Source: Cetobacterium sp. ZOR0034 (lineage in GTDB: Bacteria > Fusobacteriota > Fusobacteriia > Fusobacteriales > Fusobacteriaceae). From it: a stretch of 64,000 nt of DNA. Where the stretch lies: assembly GCF_000799075.1 (NCBI RefSeq), contig NZ_JTLI01000006.1, forward strand, positions 59,467 to 123,466, read 5' to 3'. The notes under the pieces are model-generated. The model saw only the letters and a program-made list of their open reading frames with translations, ran no database searches and was not told where the DNA came from. The translations under genes and the position numbers were made by a program. Shown here one piece after another: positions 1 through 9,900 of the stretch (position 1 is its first letter; the number at the start of each line of letters is the position of its first letter).

Positions 1-1361
1 TAGAATTAAATGCAAATGATTTACAATTAGAGTTCCCTGTTGTTTACGCTTCAGGAAAAGCTGGATTTGCTAAGAAAGAATTAGAAGATAACAGCGACAA
101 CATGCAACCATTATTTGAGACAATTTTAGAGCACGTTGAAGATCCAGAGGGAGACAGCGCTAAACCAACTCAGTTCTTAATAACTAATATAGAGTATGAT
201 AACTATGTTGGTAAACTTGCTGTTGGAAGACTTTATAACGGTACATTAAAAAGAAACCAAGAGGTTATGTTAATAAAAAGAGATGGAAAACAAGTTAGAG
301 GAAAAGTATCTGTAATGTATGGATATGAAGGTCTAAAAAGAGTAGAGATTCAAGAAGCTTTCTCAGGAGATATCTTCTGTGTAGCAGGATTAGATAATAT
401 AGATATCGGAGAAACAATTGCTGATTTCAATGAGCCAATCGCATTACCAGTAATCGATATAGATGAGCCAACACTTGCTATGACATTTATGGTAAATGAT
501 TCTCCATTCGCTGGAAAAGAAGGAAAGTTTGTAACTTCTAGAAATATCTGGGATAGATTACAAAAAGAACTTCAAACTAACGTAAGTATGAGAGTAGAAG
601 CTACAGAAAATGCGGATGCATTCGTAGTTAAAGGAAGAGGAGAACTTCAACTTTCTATACTTTTAGAAAACATGAGAAGAGAAGGATTTGAAATTCAAGT
701 TTCAAAGCCAAGAGTATTATTAAAAGATATCGACGGAGAAAAATTCGAACCAATCGAGTTAGCAATGGTTGACGTTGACGATGCATTCGTAGGTGTTGTA
801 ATTGAAAAAATGGGAATCAGAAAAGGAGAAATGATAACAATGACTCCAGGAACTGATGGATACACAAGATTAGAGTTCAAGGTACCTGCAAGAGGATTAA
901 TCGGATTCAGAAACGAATTCTTAACAGATACAAAAGGAACAGGAATCTTAAACCATTCATTCTATGATTTCGAACTTTACAAAGGGCCAATCCCTACAAG
1001 ACCTAAGGGAGTTTTAATCTCTTTAGAGCAAGGAACTACTGTAGCTTATGCTTTAGGTGGATTACAAGACAGAGGAGTATTATTTACTGAACCAGGAGTT
1101 GCTGTTTACGAAGGAATGATCGTAGGAGAGCACAATAGAGAAAATGACTTAGTAGTAAACGTATGTAAAGCTAAGAAATTAACTAATATGAGAGCTTCAG
1201 GAAGTGACGATGCTATAAAAATGGCAACACCAAGAAAATATACTCTTGAGCAAGCTTTAGACTATATTGCTGATGATGAGTTAGTAGAAATTACACCAGT
1301 AAACATCAGAATAAGAAAAAAGTTCTTAAAAGAAAGCGATAGAAGAAAAAACTCTAAATAA
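1..1361 (+). CDS. typA: TypA/BipA ribosome-associated GTPase (3' part)
   Basis: The reading frame is open from base 3, so the gene enters from the left and its first ~150 codons are missing. The visible 452 residues begin just before a FPVVYASG segment, the end of the GTPase domain of TypA/BipA. Translation-factor domains II, III and V follow, then the family's C-terminal domain (e.g. ELQLSILLENMRREGFE, GLIGFRNEFLTDTKGTG). TypA is a translational GTPase of the EF-G superfamily that binds the 70S ribosome and helps 50S assembly and stress adaptation. The first in-frame ATG (102) is internal, not a start. Identification is firm; only the truncation by the window edge is unusual. Confidence 0.96.
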   Translation, partial: ELNANDLQLEFPVVYASGKAGFAKKELEDNSDNMQPLFETILEHVEDPEGDSAKPTQFLITNIEYDNYVGKLAVGRLYNGTLKRNQEVMLIKRDGKQVRGKVSVMYGYEGLKRVEIQEAFSGDIFCVAGLDNIDIGETIADFNEPIALPVIDIDEPTLAMTFMVNDSPFAGKEGKFVTSRNIWDRLQKELQTNVSMRVEATENADAFVVKGRGELQLSILLENMRREGFEIQVSKPRVLLKDIDGEKFEPIELAMVDVDDAFVGVVIEKMGIRKGEMITMTPGTDGYTRLEFKVPARGLIGFRNEFLTDTKGTGILNHSFYDFELYKGPIPTRPKGVLISLEQGTTVAYALGGLQDRGVLFTEPGVAVYEGMIVGEHNRENDLVVNVCKAKKLTNMRASGSDDAIKMATPRKYTLEQALDYIADDELVEITPVNIRIRKKFLKESDRRKNSK

Positions 1362-1386
1362 TACATAAAAAATTAAGAGGTAGTCT

Positions 1387-2187
1387 ATGAAAAAATTATT
1401 AGTTTTATTTTTATTACTTCTGACATTAGTGGGATGTAGTAGTTTCAATAGAAAAATATATACAGAAGATGAAATAATAGCAGCAGTTGTTGTGGATAAT
1501 GTATATATATTAAATAGAGCAATAAAGAATGGTTTTAACATAGATCAACAGTTAAAAAATGGAGATACTCTTTTAAGCTTAGCTTTAAAAGAGGACTCTC
1601 TTCAGGTAATATCTTCACTATTAGCTAATGGTGCTGATTTAAATAAAGATTTACCTGCAAAAAAAAATATCGGAATCAATACGGTAACTTCCCCAAGACC
1701 ACCAATATTTTATGTTAATAGCATGGATGCTTTAAAAATGTTTTTAAATGAAAGATCGAATTTAAATGCATTTACAAGTGATGGACAGTTACTTTTAAAT
1801 TTTTATATAAAAACAAAGCCGGAAGATTTAGTTATTGTATTAATAGATAACGATGTTCAATTAAAAATTCTTGATTCGAGTGAATGGTATCCAATTTTTT
1901 GGGCTGTGAATATAGAGAATGAAGAGATTTTAAAAAGAATGTTAACTAAAGATAAAAGCTTATATTTGTTAAAAGATAAAAAAGGAAACTATCCGATATA
2001 TTATGCTAATTCAGAAGAGGTTATAAGTGTGCTATCAGATGCTCAATATAATCTTGATGAAAAAAATATATATGGTGAGAATATATTAGGTGAGGTTTAT
2101 TTAAAAGTAAAAAGATTAGGTTATAAGAATCTAGAAAAATTACTTTTAGAGAAAGGTGTAAATCCGAATTACAAATCATATAGATAA
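1387..2187 (+). CDS. Ankyrin-repeat lipoprotein
   Basis: A 266-residue protein with a lipoprotein signal: basic MKK, a Leu-rich core, then the lipobox LVGC with the lipidated cysteine at residue 17. The mature part contains ankyrin-type repeats, for example the GDTLLSLALKEDSLQVISSLLANGADLN stretch near residues 58-85 (read in parts: GDTLLSLAL, LLANGADLN), and a last one ending LLLEKGVNPN. Ankyrin repeats are protein-binding scaffolds, so an envelope-located binding role is inferred; no enzyme motif is seen. It lies 25 bases after typA behind a GAGG ribosome site and is probably co-transcribed. The exact function is unknown. Confidence 0.8.
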   Translation: MKKLLVLFLLLLTLVGCSSFNRKIYTEDEIIAAVVVDNVYILNRAIKNGFNIDQQLKNGDTLLSLALKEDSLQVISSLLANGADLNKDLPAKKNIGINTVTSPRPPIFYVNSMDALKMFLNERSNLNAFTSDGQLLLNFYIKTKPEDLVIVLIDNDVQLKILDSSEWYPIFWAVNIENEEILKRMLTKDKSLYLLKDKKGNYPIYYANSEEVISVLSDAQYNLDEKNIYGENILGEVYLKVKRLGYKNLEKLLLEKGVNPNYKSYR

Positions 2188-2202
2188 AAAAATATTAATT
2201 AA

Positions 2203-2236
2203 AACAAGGATAGGATTTCTTAATTCTATCCTTGTT
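2203..2236 (+). terminator. Hairpin terminator after the ankyrin lipoprotein
   Basis: An 11-bp perfect inverted repeat (AACAAGGATAG at 2203-2213, CTATCCTTGTT at 2226-2236) with a 12-nt loop sits between the lipoprotein gene and the ktrB promoter. The U-tract is weak (AATTATTT), so termination may be partial. Confidence 0.6.
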
Positions 2237-2251
2237 AATTATTTAGTGAAC

Positions 2252-2280
2252 TTGAAAAAATGATAAAAATAATGTATAAT
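2252..2280 (+). promoter_or_regulatory. Promoter of the ktrB-to-lpxD operon
   Basis: TTGAAA at 2252-2257 and TATAAT at 2275-2280 are separated by exactly 17 bp. The ktrB start lies ~25 nt after the predicted transcription start, with GGAGG at 2301-2305, so there is no room for a leader riboswitch. Confidence 0.8.
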
Positions 2281-2311
2281 TTCAAAAGCATTTTTTCATA
2301 GGAGGAAATAG

Positions 2312-3661
2312 ATGATAAGCAAATTTTTAAGCCCAATAGGTCGACTATCTCTTTCGAGAAAGTTAATACTTGGATTTTTTGCAGCAATTTTATTTGGGTC
2401 TATATTACTATATATGCCATTCTCGTTGCAAAATGGGCAAAAAATAAGTTTTTTGACAGCGGTGTTCACAATAACTTCGGCAATATGTGTAACAGGATTA
2501 TCTGTAATAGATATAAGTCAGGTACTGTCATTTGAAGGACAAATAATTTTACTAGTATTTATTCAGTTAGGTGGACTTGGTGTAATGACATTTTCATCAC
2601 TCTTTTTCCTATTAATCGGAAAAAAGATGAGTTACAAAGATAGAGAACTTATAAAAGAGGAAAGAAATGCTGAAAGTAGTGGTGAAGTAGTAGATTTTAT
2701 AAAAAAAATAGTAATAATTGTACTATTGATAGAAGGAATAGGAGCGTTCTTTTTAACATTGGAATTTTTAAAAACTTTTGAATTTTCAAAAGCTTTATAT
2801 TTTGGAATATTTCATTCGATATCAGCTTTTTGTAATGCTGGATTTTCATTGTTTTCAAACAATTTAGAAAATTATGCAGGAAGTGTTCTTATGAATATGA
2901 CAGTTGCATATTTGATTATTTTAGGTGGAATAGGATTCTCTGTAATAAACTCAGTTTTAATTGCAGTGAGACGAGATGTAAAAAGATTTACTTTGACTTC
3001 AAAAGTAGCTATTTTAGTTTCGATGTTTTTAACGTTTGTTGGAATGATTTTATTCTTTTTATTAGAGTATAAAAATCCTACAACTATAGGAAATTTGAGT
3101 TGGTTTGATAAAATTTTAGCTTCTTTTTTCCAAAGTGTTACAACGAGAACTGCGGGGTTTAATACAGTTCCAATGGGAACTTTAAATCCAGCAACGATAT
3201 TCATGTTTTGCATATTGATGTTCATAGGAGCTTCCCCTGGATCTACAGGTGGAGGAATAAAAACAACTACAATAGGGGTAATTGTTTTATATGTTTTAGG
3301 AGTTATTCAAGGAAAAGAAAATATAAATGTATTCAATAGAAGAATCAGTTGGGATATATTAAATAGAGCCTTAGCAATATTAGTAATATCAATAATATAT
3401 GTTTCTATAATAATAATGGCTGTTATGACAATAGAAACAGGGGTAAGCTTTGACAAAATAGCCTTTGAAGTTGTTTCAGCGTTTGGAACAGCAGGGTTAT
3501 CTATGGGGATAACAGCTGATTTAAGGGCATTATCAAAGATATTGATAATAATAACAATGTTTATAGGTAGATTAGGTCCAATGACATTTGCTTTAGCATT
3601 GGGAGAAAAGAAAGTTAAACAAAGTTTAAGATATCCGAAAGAAAATATTTTAGTTGGTTAA
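2312..3661 (+). CDS. ktrB: KtrB/TrkH-type potassium channel subunit
   Basis: A 449-residue polytopic membrane protein of the SKT (TrkH/KtrB/HKT) family. Four pore-loop signatures with selectivity-filter glycines are visible: AICVTGLS (Gly62), AFCNAGFS (~172-179), TTRTAGFN (~277-284) and AFGTAGLS (~389-396). The segment ASPGSTGGGIKTTT between repeats 3 and 4 is also typical. It forms the K+-translocating pore and is gated by the cytosolic RCK ring encoded directly downstream. The size fits KtrB better than the longer TrkH of enterics. A perfect GGAGG precedes the start, and it heads a long envelope/tRNA-modification run. Confidence 0.93.
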   Translation: MISKFLSPIGRLSLSRKLILGFFAAILFGSILLYMPFSLQNGQKISFLTAVFTITSAICVTGLSVIDISQVLSFEGQIILLVFIQLGGLGVMTFSSLFFLLIGKKMSYKDRELIKEERNAESSGEVVDFIKKIVIIVLLIEGIGAFFLTLEFLKTFEFSKALYFGIFHSISAFCNAGFSLFSNNLENYAGSVLMNMTVAYLIILGGIGFSVINSVLIAVRRDVKRFTLTSKVAILVSMFLTFVGMILFFLLEYKNPTTIGNLSWFDKILASFFQSVTTRTAGFNTVPMGTLNPATIFMFCILMFIGASPGSTGGGIKTTTIGVIVLYVLGVIQGKENINVFNRRISWDILNRALAILVISIIYVSIIIMAVMTIETGVSFDKIAFEVVSAFGTAGLSMGITADLRALSKILIIITMFIGRLGPMTFALALGEKKVKQSLRYPKENILVG

Positions 3662-3674
3662 TAATGGAGGAAAA

Positions 3675-4331
3675 ATGAAGCAATATGTAGTAATTGGTAT
3701 GGGAAGATTTGGAGCAAGTGTTGCAGAGACTTTATATAAATCAAACGAAGAAGTTTTAGCAATAGATGAATCTGAAGATACAATCCAAGAGGCTGTAAAC
3801 AGTGGGATAGTTGAAAATGCAGTTGTTGCAGATGCAACAGATGATAAGGAATTGAAAAATATAGGACTAGAAGGATTTGATGTAGCTTTTGTATGTATAG
3901 GAGCTATTGAGCCAAGTATAATGGTTACATTGAATTTAAAAGAATTAGGTGTAAAAAAAATTATTGTAAAAGCAATATCAAGAAGACATGGAAGAGTTCT
4001 AGAAAAAATTGGAGCTAATCAAGTTGTTTATCCAGAAGAGTATATGGGAAAAAGAACAGCACTAGCTGCAATGGATCCAAATATGATTGAACATTTTAGA
4101 TTCTCAAAAGATTTCCTATTAGCAGAGATAAAATCACCAGAAAGTTTTTGGAATAAAACTTTAATAGAATTAGACATAAGAAAAAGGTATAATGTAAATA
4201 TAGTAGGAATAAAAAAAGGAAATAGAAACTTTATTCCTAATTTATCAGCTGATACAGTTATAGAACAAGGAGATATTTTACTTGTAATAACAGATGCCAA
4301 AACAGCTGCAGAACTAAAGAATTTAAAGTAA
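3675..4331 (+). CDS. ktrA: KtrA/TrkA RCK-domain potassium uptake regulator
   Basis: A 218-residue cytosolic protein. It has an N-terminal RCK/TrkA-N Rossmann domain with the nucleotide-binding GMGRFG motif at the very start, followed by a TrkA-C domain (~140-218). The octameric KtrA ring binds nucleotides (ATP/ADP, NAD) and opens or closes the KtrB pore. I place the start at ATG 3675, five bases after GGAGG (3666-3670). A TTG at 3654 would add seven residues overlapping ktrB but has no ribosome site and would push the Rossmann strand inward. The location directly after ktrB confirms the pairing. Confidence 0.93.
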   Translation: MKQYVVIGMGRFGASVAETLYKSNEEVLAIDESEDTIQEAVNSGIVENAVVADATDDKELKNIGLEGFDVAFVCIGAIEPSIMVTLNLKELGVKKIIVKAISRRHGRVLEKIGANQVVYPEEYMGKRTALAAMDPNMIEHFRFSKDFLLAEIKSPESFWNKTLIELDIRKRYNVNIVGIKKGNRNFIPNLSADTVIEQGDILLVITDAKTAAELKNLK

Positions 4332-4346
4332 TAGAGAGGAGTAGAA

Positions 4347-6236
4347 ATGCAAAATTTTGATGTTATAGTTGTAGGAGCAGGGCATGCAGGGTGTGAAGCC
4401 GCACTAGCTGCTGCAAGAATGGGTGCCAAAACAGCAGTGTTCACAATACTGTTAGATAATATAGGATACATGTCTTGTAATCCATCTTTAGGAGGACCGG
4501 CTAAATCACATTTAGTGAAAGAGGTTGATGCTCTAGGTGGAGAGATGGGAAGAAATATAGATAAAACATTTATTCAAATAAGAGTTCTGAACACAAAAAA
4601 AGGACCAGCGGTTAGATCTTTAAGAGCTCAAGCTGACAAAGTAAACTACAGTAAAGAGATGAAGAAAACTCTAGAAAATACAGATAATTTAGATGTAATT
4701 CAAGGTATGGTAACTGATATTGTTGTTGAAAACAATAAAGTTGTTGGAGTAAAAACAAAAGAGGGTGTAGAATATAGGGCTAAAGCTGTTGTTATTGCAA
4801 CAGGAACATTTATGAGAGGACTTATTCATATTGGAGAGAAACAATTCCAAGGTGGAAGAATGGGAGAGTTGTCTTCAGAAGAGTTACCTGTATCGCTAGC
4901 AAACTTAGGAATAAAATTAGGAAGATTTAAAACAGGAACACCTCCAAGAATTGATGCTAGAACAATTGATTATTCAAAAGTAGAAATTCAACCTGGTGAC
5001 GAAGGAGTTCTAAAGTTTTCAAGCAGAACAACAGACGAAGAAGTTTTAACAAGAAAGCAGATACCTTGCCACATGGTGTTTACAAATAGAGAGGTTCACG
5101 ACACAATTATTTCAAATAAAGATAGATCTCCATTATTCAATGGAACAATTCAAGGAACTGGACCAAGATATTGTCCATCAATCGAAGATAAAGTATTCAG
5201 ATATCCTGATAAAGATAGACATCATCTGTTTTTAGAGAAAGAGGGCTATGATACAAATGAAGTTTATATAAGTGGATTCTCATCATCTTTACCAACAGAT
5301 GTTCAATATCAAATGTTAAAAGGTATTGAAGGATTAGAGAATGCAAAGATAATGAGATATGCTTATGCAATAGAATACGATTATATAATTCCAGAAGAGA
5401 TAAAGTATACCTTAGAAACTAAAAAAGTAGAGAATTTATTCTTAGCGGGACAAATTAATGGAACATCAGGGTATGAAGAAGCTGGAGCTCAAGGGCTTAT
5501 GGCAGGAATAAATGCGACTAGAAAAGTATTTGGAAAAGAGCCTGTAATATTAGATAGAGCAGATTCGTATATAGGAACATTGATAGATGATTTGGTTTCA
5601 AAAGGAACAAATGAACCATATAGAATGTTTACAGCTAGAAGTGAGTATAGATTAGTTTTAAGAGAAGATAACGCTGATTTAAGATTGACAAAAATAGGTC
5701 ATGAGATTGGGCTTGTTTCAGATGAAGAATACAGAAGAGTACAAACGAAAGAGTCAGATGTAGCAGAAATAATTGATAAGTTAGAAAAGCAACACGTTGG
5801 AAGTAGTAATCCAAGAGTGAATGAAGTGTTATTAAGAGCAAACGAACCTGAAGTTAAGTCTGGAATAACATTAATAGAATTATTGAGAAGACCGGAAGTA
5901 ACTTATTCTGATATAAAGTATATTTCTGAATTAATAGAGAAGTTTGACTTAGGTGAATATTGTGAAGATACAGAATACCAAGTTGAAGTTCAAGTAAAAT
6001 ATTCTGGATATATTCAAAAATCATTAAAAATGATAGAAAAACATAAAGGATTGGAAACTAAAAAACTTCCTGAAGATATGGATTATGATTCTTTAGAAAA
6101 TATGCCTAAAGAAGCTAAAGATAAACTTAAGCAAGTTAGACCGTATAACATAGGTCAAGCCTCAAGAATTTCAGGGGTTTCTCCAGCAGATATTCAAGTA
6201 CTATTAATGTATCTTAAAATGAGAGGTAATAAATAG
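4347..6236 (+). CDS. mnmG: tRNA uridine-5-carboxymethylaminomethyl modification enzyme MnmG (GidA)
   Basis: A 629-residue FAD-dependent protein, the usual MnmG length. The FAD-binding GAGHAG motif starts at residue ~11. The family signatures [31 protein letters not shown] and [13 protein letters not shown] are present, with the C-terminal tRNA-binding signature [13 protein letters not shown]. With MnmE it installs the (c)mnm5 group on wobble U34 of certain tRNAs, using methylene-THF. mnmE is not in the window. GAGGAG lies just before the start, and the next gene, rsmG, begins at the base after the stop codon. The mnmG-rsmG pair is conserved in many bacteria. Confidence 0.97.
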   Translation: MQNFDVIVVGAGHAGCEAALAAARMGAKTAVFTILLDNIGYMSCNPSLGGPAKSHLVKEVDALGGEMGRNIDKTFIQIRVLNTKKGPAVRSLRAQADKVNYSKEMKKTLENTDNLDVIQGMVTDIVVENNKVVGVKTKEGVEYRAKAVVIATGTFMRGLIHIGEKQFQGGRMGELSSEELPVSLANLGIKLGRFKTGTPPRIDARTIDYSKVEIQPGDEGVLKFSSRTTDEEVLTRKQIPCHMVFTNREVHDTIISNKDRSPLFNGTIQGTGPRYCPSIEDKVFRYPDKDRHHLFLEKEGYDTNEVYISGFSSSLPTDVQYQMLKGIEGLENAKIMRYAYAIEYDYIIPEEIKYTLETKKVENLFLAGQINGTSGYEEAGAQGLMAGINATRKVFGKEPVILDRADSYIGTLIDDLVSKGTNEPYRMFTARSEYRLVLREDNADLRLTKIGHEIGLVSDEEYRRVQTKESDVAEIIDKLEKQHVGSSNPRVNEVLLRANEPEVKSGITLIELLRRPEVTYSDIKYISELIEKFDLGEYCEDTEYQVEVQVKYSGYIQKSLKMIEKHKGLETKKLPEDMDYDSLENMPKEAKDKLKQVRPYNIGQASRISGVSPADIQVLLMYLKMRGNK

Positions 6237-6941
6237 ATGAAAGAGTATTTAATTGACGGAATAAAAAAAATAGGATTAGAATATACAGATAAAAAGATAG
6301 AGAATCTAGTTAAATATTTAGAATATTTAGTGGAATATAATGCACATACAAATCTAACTGCTATTAGAGATACAAAAGATGCTATTGAGAAACACTTTTT
6401 AGATTCACTTTTACTTCAAAACTTATTGGATGAAAAGCAAGGGAAAAAAGCTATTGATATAGGAACTGGAGCTGGATTTCCTGGAATGGTTTTAGCAATA
6501 TTTAATCCAAATATGGAGTTTGTATTGATGGATTCAGTGGGAAAGAAAACAACATTTTTACAAAATGTAAAAGAGATGTTAAAATTAGATAACGTAACTG
6601 TTGTGAACTCAAGAGCTGAAGATTATATAAATGATGAAAATAGAGAAAGCTTTGATATAGGACTTTGCAGAGGAGTAAATAAACTAAACGTAATTTTAGA
6701 ATATATGATTCCTTTTATAAAAGTTGGAGGTCATTTCTTAGCACAGAAAATGGTTGGAACAGAAGAGGAGGGAGAAGCAATAAACGCTTTAAATACTCTT
6801 GGTGCAAAAATAATGACAATTCATAGATATAATTTACCAAATTATGGAGATGAAAGACTTGTTGTTGAGATTCTAAAAGAGAGTTCAACAGATAAAAAAT
6901 ATCCAAGAAGAGCAGGGGTAGCTTTAAAAAAACCTTTATAA
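6237..6941 (+). CDS. rsmG: 16S rRNA (guanine527-N7)-methyltransferase RsmG (GidB)
   Basis: A 234-residue class I SAM-dependent methyltransferase. Motif I DIGTGAGFPG is at residues 74-83, and the family signatures NLTAIRD (39-45) and KHFLDS (52-57) precede it. It methylates G527 of 16S rRNA; loss gives low-level streptomycin resistance in other bacteria. The ATG follows the mnmG stop with no gap, implying translational coupling. The product ends with a basic KKYPRRAGVALKKPL segment, typical of the family. Confidence 0.96.
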   Translation: MKEYLIDGIKKIGLEYTDKKIENLVKYLEYLVEYNAHTNLTAIRDTKDAIEKHFLDSLLLQNLLDEKQGKKAIDIGTGAGFPGMVLAIFNPNMEFVLMDSVGKKTTFLQNVKEMLKLDNVTVVNSRAEDYINDENRESFDIGLCRGVNKLNVILEYMIPFIKVGGHFLAQKMVGTEEEGEAINALNTLGAKIMTIHRYNLPNYGDERLVVEILKESSTDKKYPRRAGVALKKPL

Positions 6942-6976
6942 AATACATTAAGAAAATAACTAGGGAGGGAAGAACT

Positions 6977-9900
6977 ATGAAAATTTTTGAAAAATATAAA
7001 AAAATTATATTCATAGCTCTTCCCATTTTTATTTTTTTGAGTGGAGGATTGTTAGTAAAATATAATTTGCCGAAATTAGTAGAAGTTATACTAAAATTAG
7101 CATTAGGACCAACAATATCTTCTCAAGAGATTAAATTTCCAAAATTTGGAGAGATTGATATAAAAGATGTTGTTCTTTCTAAAGGGAATGACACGATGGT
7201 CAAAGCTCCACAGGTTGTTATTACATATTCAAAAGAATCTTTAAAAAATTTCAGATTGAAAGAGATTAATGTAGAGAATCCATGGGTTCATATTGAAAGA
7301 AATGGTGAAAATGTAAATATAGTTAATGCTTTTTCTAGTGGAGGAGAATCAGATCCTAATAGTAAGGCTGGAGCTGCGGTGCCGATAGATATAATAACAG
7401 TTAAGAATGGAACTTTGATTTTTAGAGATACAACGTATTCAAGAGAGATAAAGCAGGAGTTGGATGTAGTAAATGGATACGTGTCATTTGACAAAGTAAA
7501 AGGAATTGATTTAGAGTTTAAAGGGAATAGAAATAAAGAGATATATGAGTATAGATTAAATAATTTAAATGAACCTTTAAATATGAATATTATATTAAAA
7601 AATATAGATGTAAAGCCAGAACTTATTCAATATGGGTATGACGATAAAGAGTTGAGTGGAGCGTCTGGAATATTTAATATGGATTTAACTATAGCTACGA
7701 GTGGATTGAGAGGTCATGCTAATCTAAAAGATGGAACAGTAATCTATGATAGTTTAAGTGATATAGTAAAGGATGTCAATGGAAATATTGATTTTAAGGA
7801 AAATGGAATAAACGTTGATTTTAGATATGATTTAAATAAAACACCCGGATTATTTAAGGTTTTTTATTCAGAGGAAACAGGAGTTAAAGTTGATTTTCAG
7901 TTTAAAGATTTACCTTATTCAACAGCTAGAAGTTATAAACTATTGGGAGATCTAAACCTACCATTAGATGAGTTGATATTTAAGAATGTAGACGTAGAGC
8001 TGCTTTATAAACAAGATTTAGGTTTTAAAGCGGAGGTACTATATAAGAGCTATCCTTTTGTATCATCTGGAATAGAAGTTGATAATCTGAATGGAAAAGT
8101 TAATTTTAAAGATGGTATTTTAAATCTTTCAGGAAATGAATTGGATATTTTATTTAAAGGAGTAGACTACAAAAAAGTATTCTCATATAGTGCAGATTTA
8201 GATTTGAGAGAAGATAACTTAAAGTTTGATATAAAAAGTAGTTTTATAGATTTTAATGGAGAATACTTGAAAGATGAAAAGAGAGTAGAGTTATACCAAG
8301 ATTCAAAGTTAGCTTTGAGCTATGATTTAGAAAAAGGTAATTTAGATTTGTTAAACCTCTCTGGAAAAAATTTGATAAATGATTATACTTTTTTATTTAA
8401 AGCGAGTGAAGAAGATAAAAAAATAAATTTTGAAGAAATCTCAATGATAAATAATGAAAAACAAAAAGTTTTACAATTATCTGGAGATTTAAATAGAGAA
8501 ATACTGAACTATAATTTTAAAATACATATAAAAAATTTCCAAGAGAAAAATCTTTTTGGAGAATTGTCGTTAAAAGCTAAACTTGATTTCATAGGTCAAA
8601 TAGCAGGTGAAAAAGATAAATTTATTTTAAGAGGGGCAGTTAAGGATTTACAAGTAGAAGGACAGGACTTAGGATTAGAGAGTTATCTGAATCTATCATT
8701 AATAAACAATGATGGATTACAAGCTCAAATAGATGGAGAATTAAGAAAAGTTGAGTATAAAAACTTTAAACTTGAAGGAATAAAAATTGTTTCAAAATAT
8801 CAAGATGGAAAGTTAGAAATCTCCGATGTAAGAAATGGATTTTTTAAAATAAATGGAGAGCTAGATACCTTAGAAAAATATATTGATTTGAATTATAGCA
8901 TTAATGGATTGAGAAGTAGTGAGTTTAAAAATAGTAATATTAACTTAATATTAAATGATGTAAAAGGTTCTGTAAAAGGTCTGTTTGATAATTTAGAGGC
9001 AACTGCAAAGGTAACTGAAGCTTATTTAGAAACACCAAATAAGGAGCTAGTATCTTTAAATGGAGATATCAATTATCAAAATGATACGGTTGCTTTAAAT
9101 AATTTTAAAATAAATCAGAGTTTAGCAAATGTTAGATACGATTTAAAAAGTAATAAGGGTGAATTTTCAATTAATATTCTTGAGGAGAATCTTTCTAAAT
9201 ATTACTCTTTTAAAGCTCTTAAGTATAGATTGTTATCAAGAGTTGATGGGAAGATAGTTGATGGGAGTATAGATGCAAAAATAGATATAACTGTAGATAG
9301 AGCATATTTAAATGGAAACTCAATACCTAGTTTGAAATTAGATTTATCTTATAAAAAAGATGAGTTAGAGAACATTTTAAATATAGAAAGTATAGATGTA
9401 TTTAATTTAGAGGGGAAAAAATTGCTGTCCTCAAGAGGAGAGTTAGATTTTTTAGAGAATACAATAGATTTTATAGTACCTAAACAAAGTTTATACTTAA
9501 AAGATTTTTCGGGGTTTGTAAATGTAAAAGATATGAGTGGTAGTATTGGATTAGAAAGCAGTATCAAAGGAGATATTTTAGATCCATTCTATTCATTAAA
9601 ATTATTTGATGGAGAATATGAAATAAAAGGAATTGATTTTGATAAAATTTCATTAGAATTAAATGGAGATAAAAGAAAATTAAAAGTTGATGAACTTTTA
9701 GGTTATTATGAAAATAATGAAATAAAAGGAAAAGGTGAGTATTTAATACAATCTCAAGAGTATAAATTCAATATATTTTCTAAAAATATTGATTTAAGTT
9801 TTTTAAATGGAATTCTTCCAAAAGATGTTATTAAAAATATAAGTGGAACTGCTAATGTAGATGTTTGGCTTTCTAGTATATTAAAAGAAAATAGCGGGTA

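Noticed and set aside
2281..2311. A c-di-AMP (ydaO-type) riboswitch before ktrB
   Set aside because: The promoter lies only ~30 bases before the gene, so there is no room for the riboswitch.
3654..3674. TTG start for ktrA seven codons upstream
   Set aside because: It would lie before the GGAGG that serves ATG 3675 and adds residues before the Rossmann strand not seen in the family.
4028..4471. A 147-codon minus-strand frame across the ktrA/mnmG junction
   Set aside because: Both plus-strand genes are well supported and the frame spans their junction; no promoter or ribosome site is seen.
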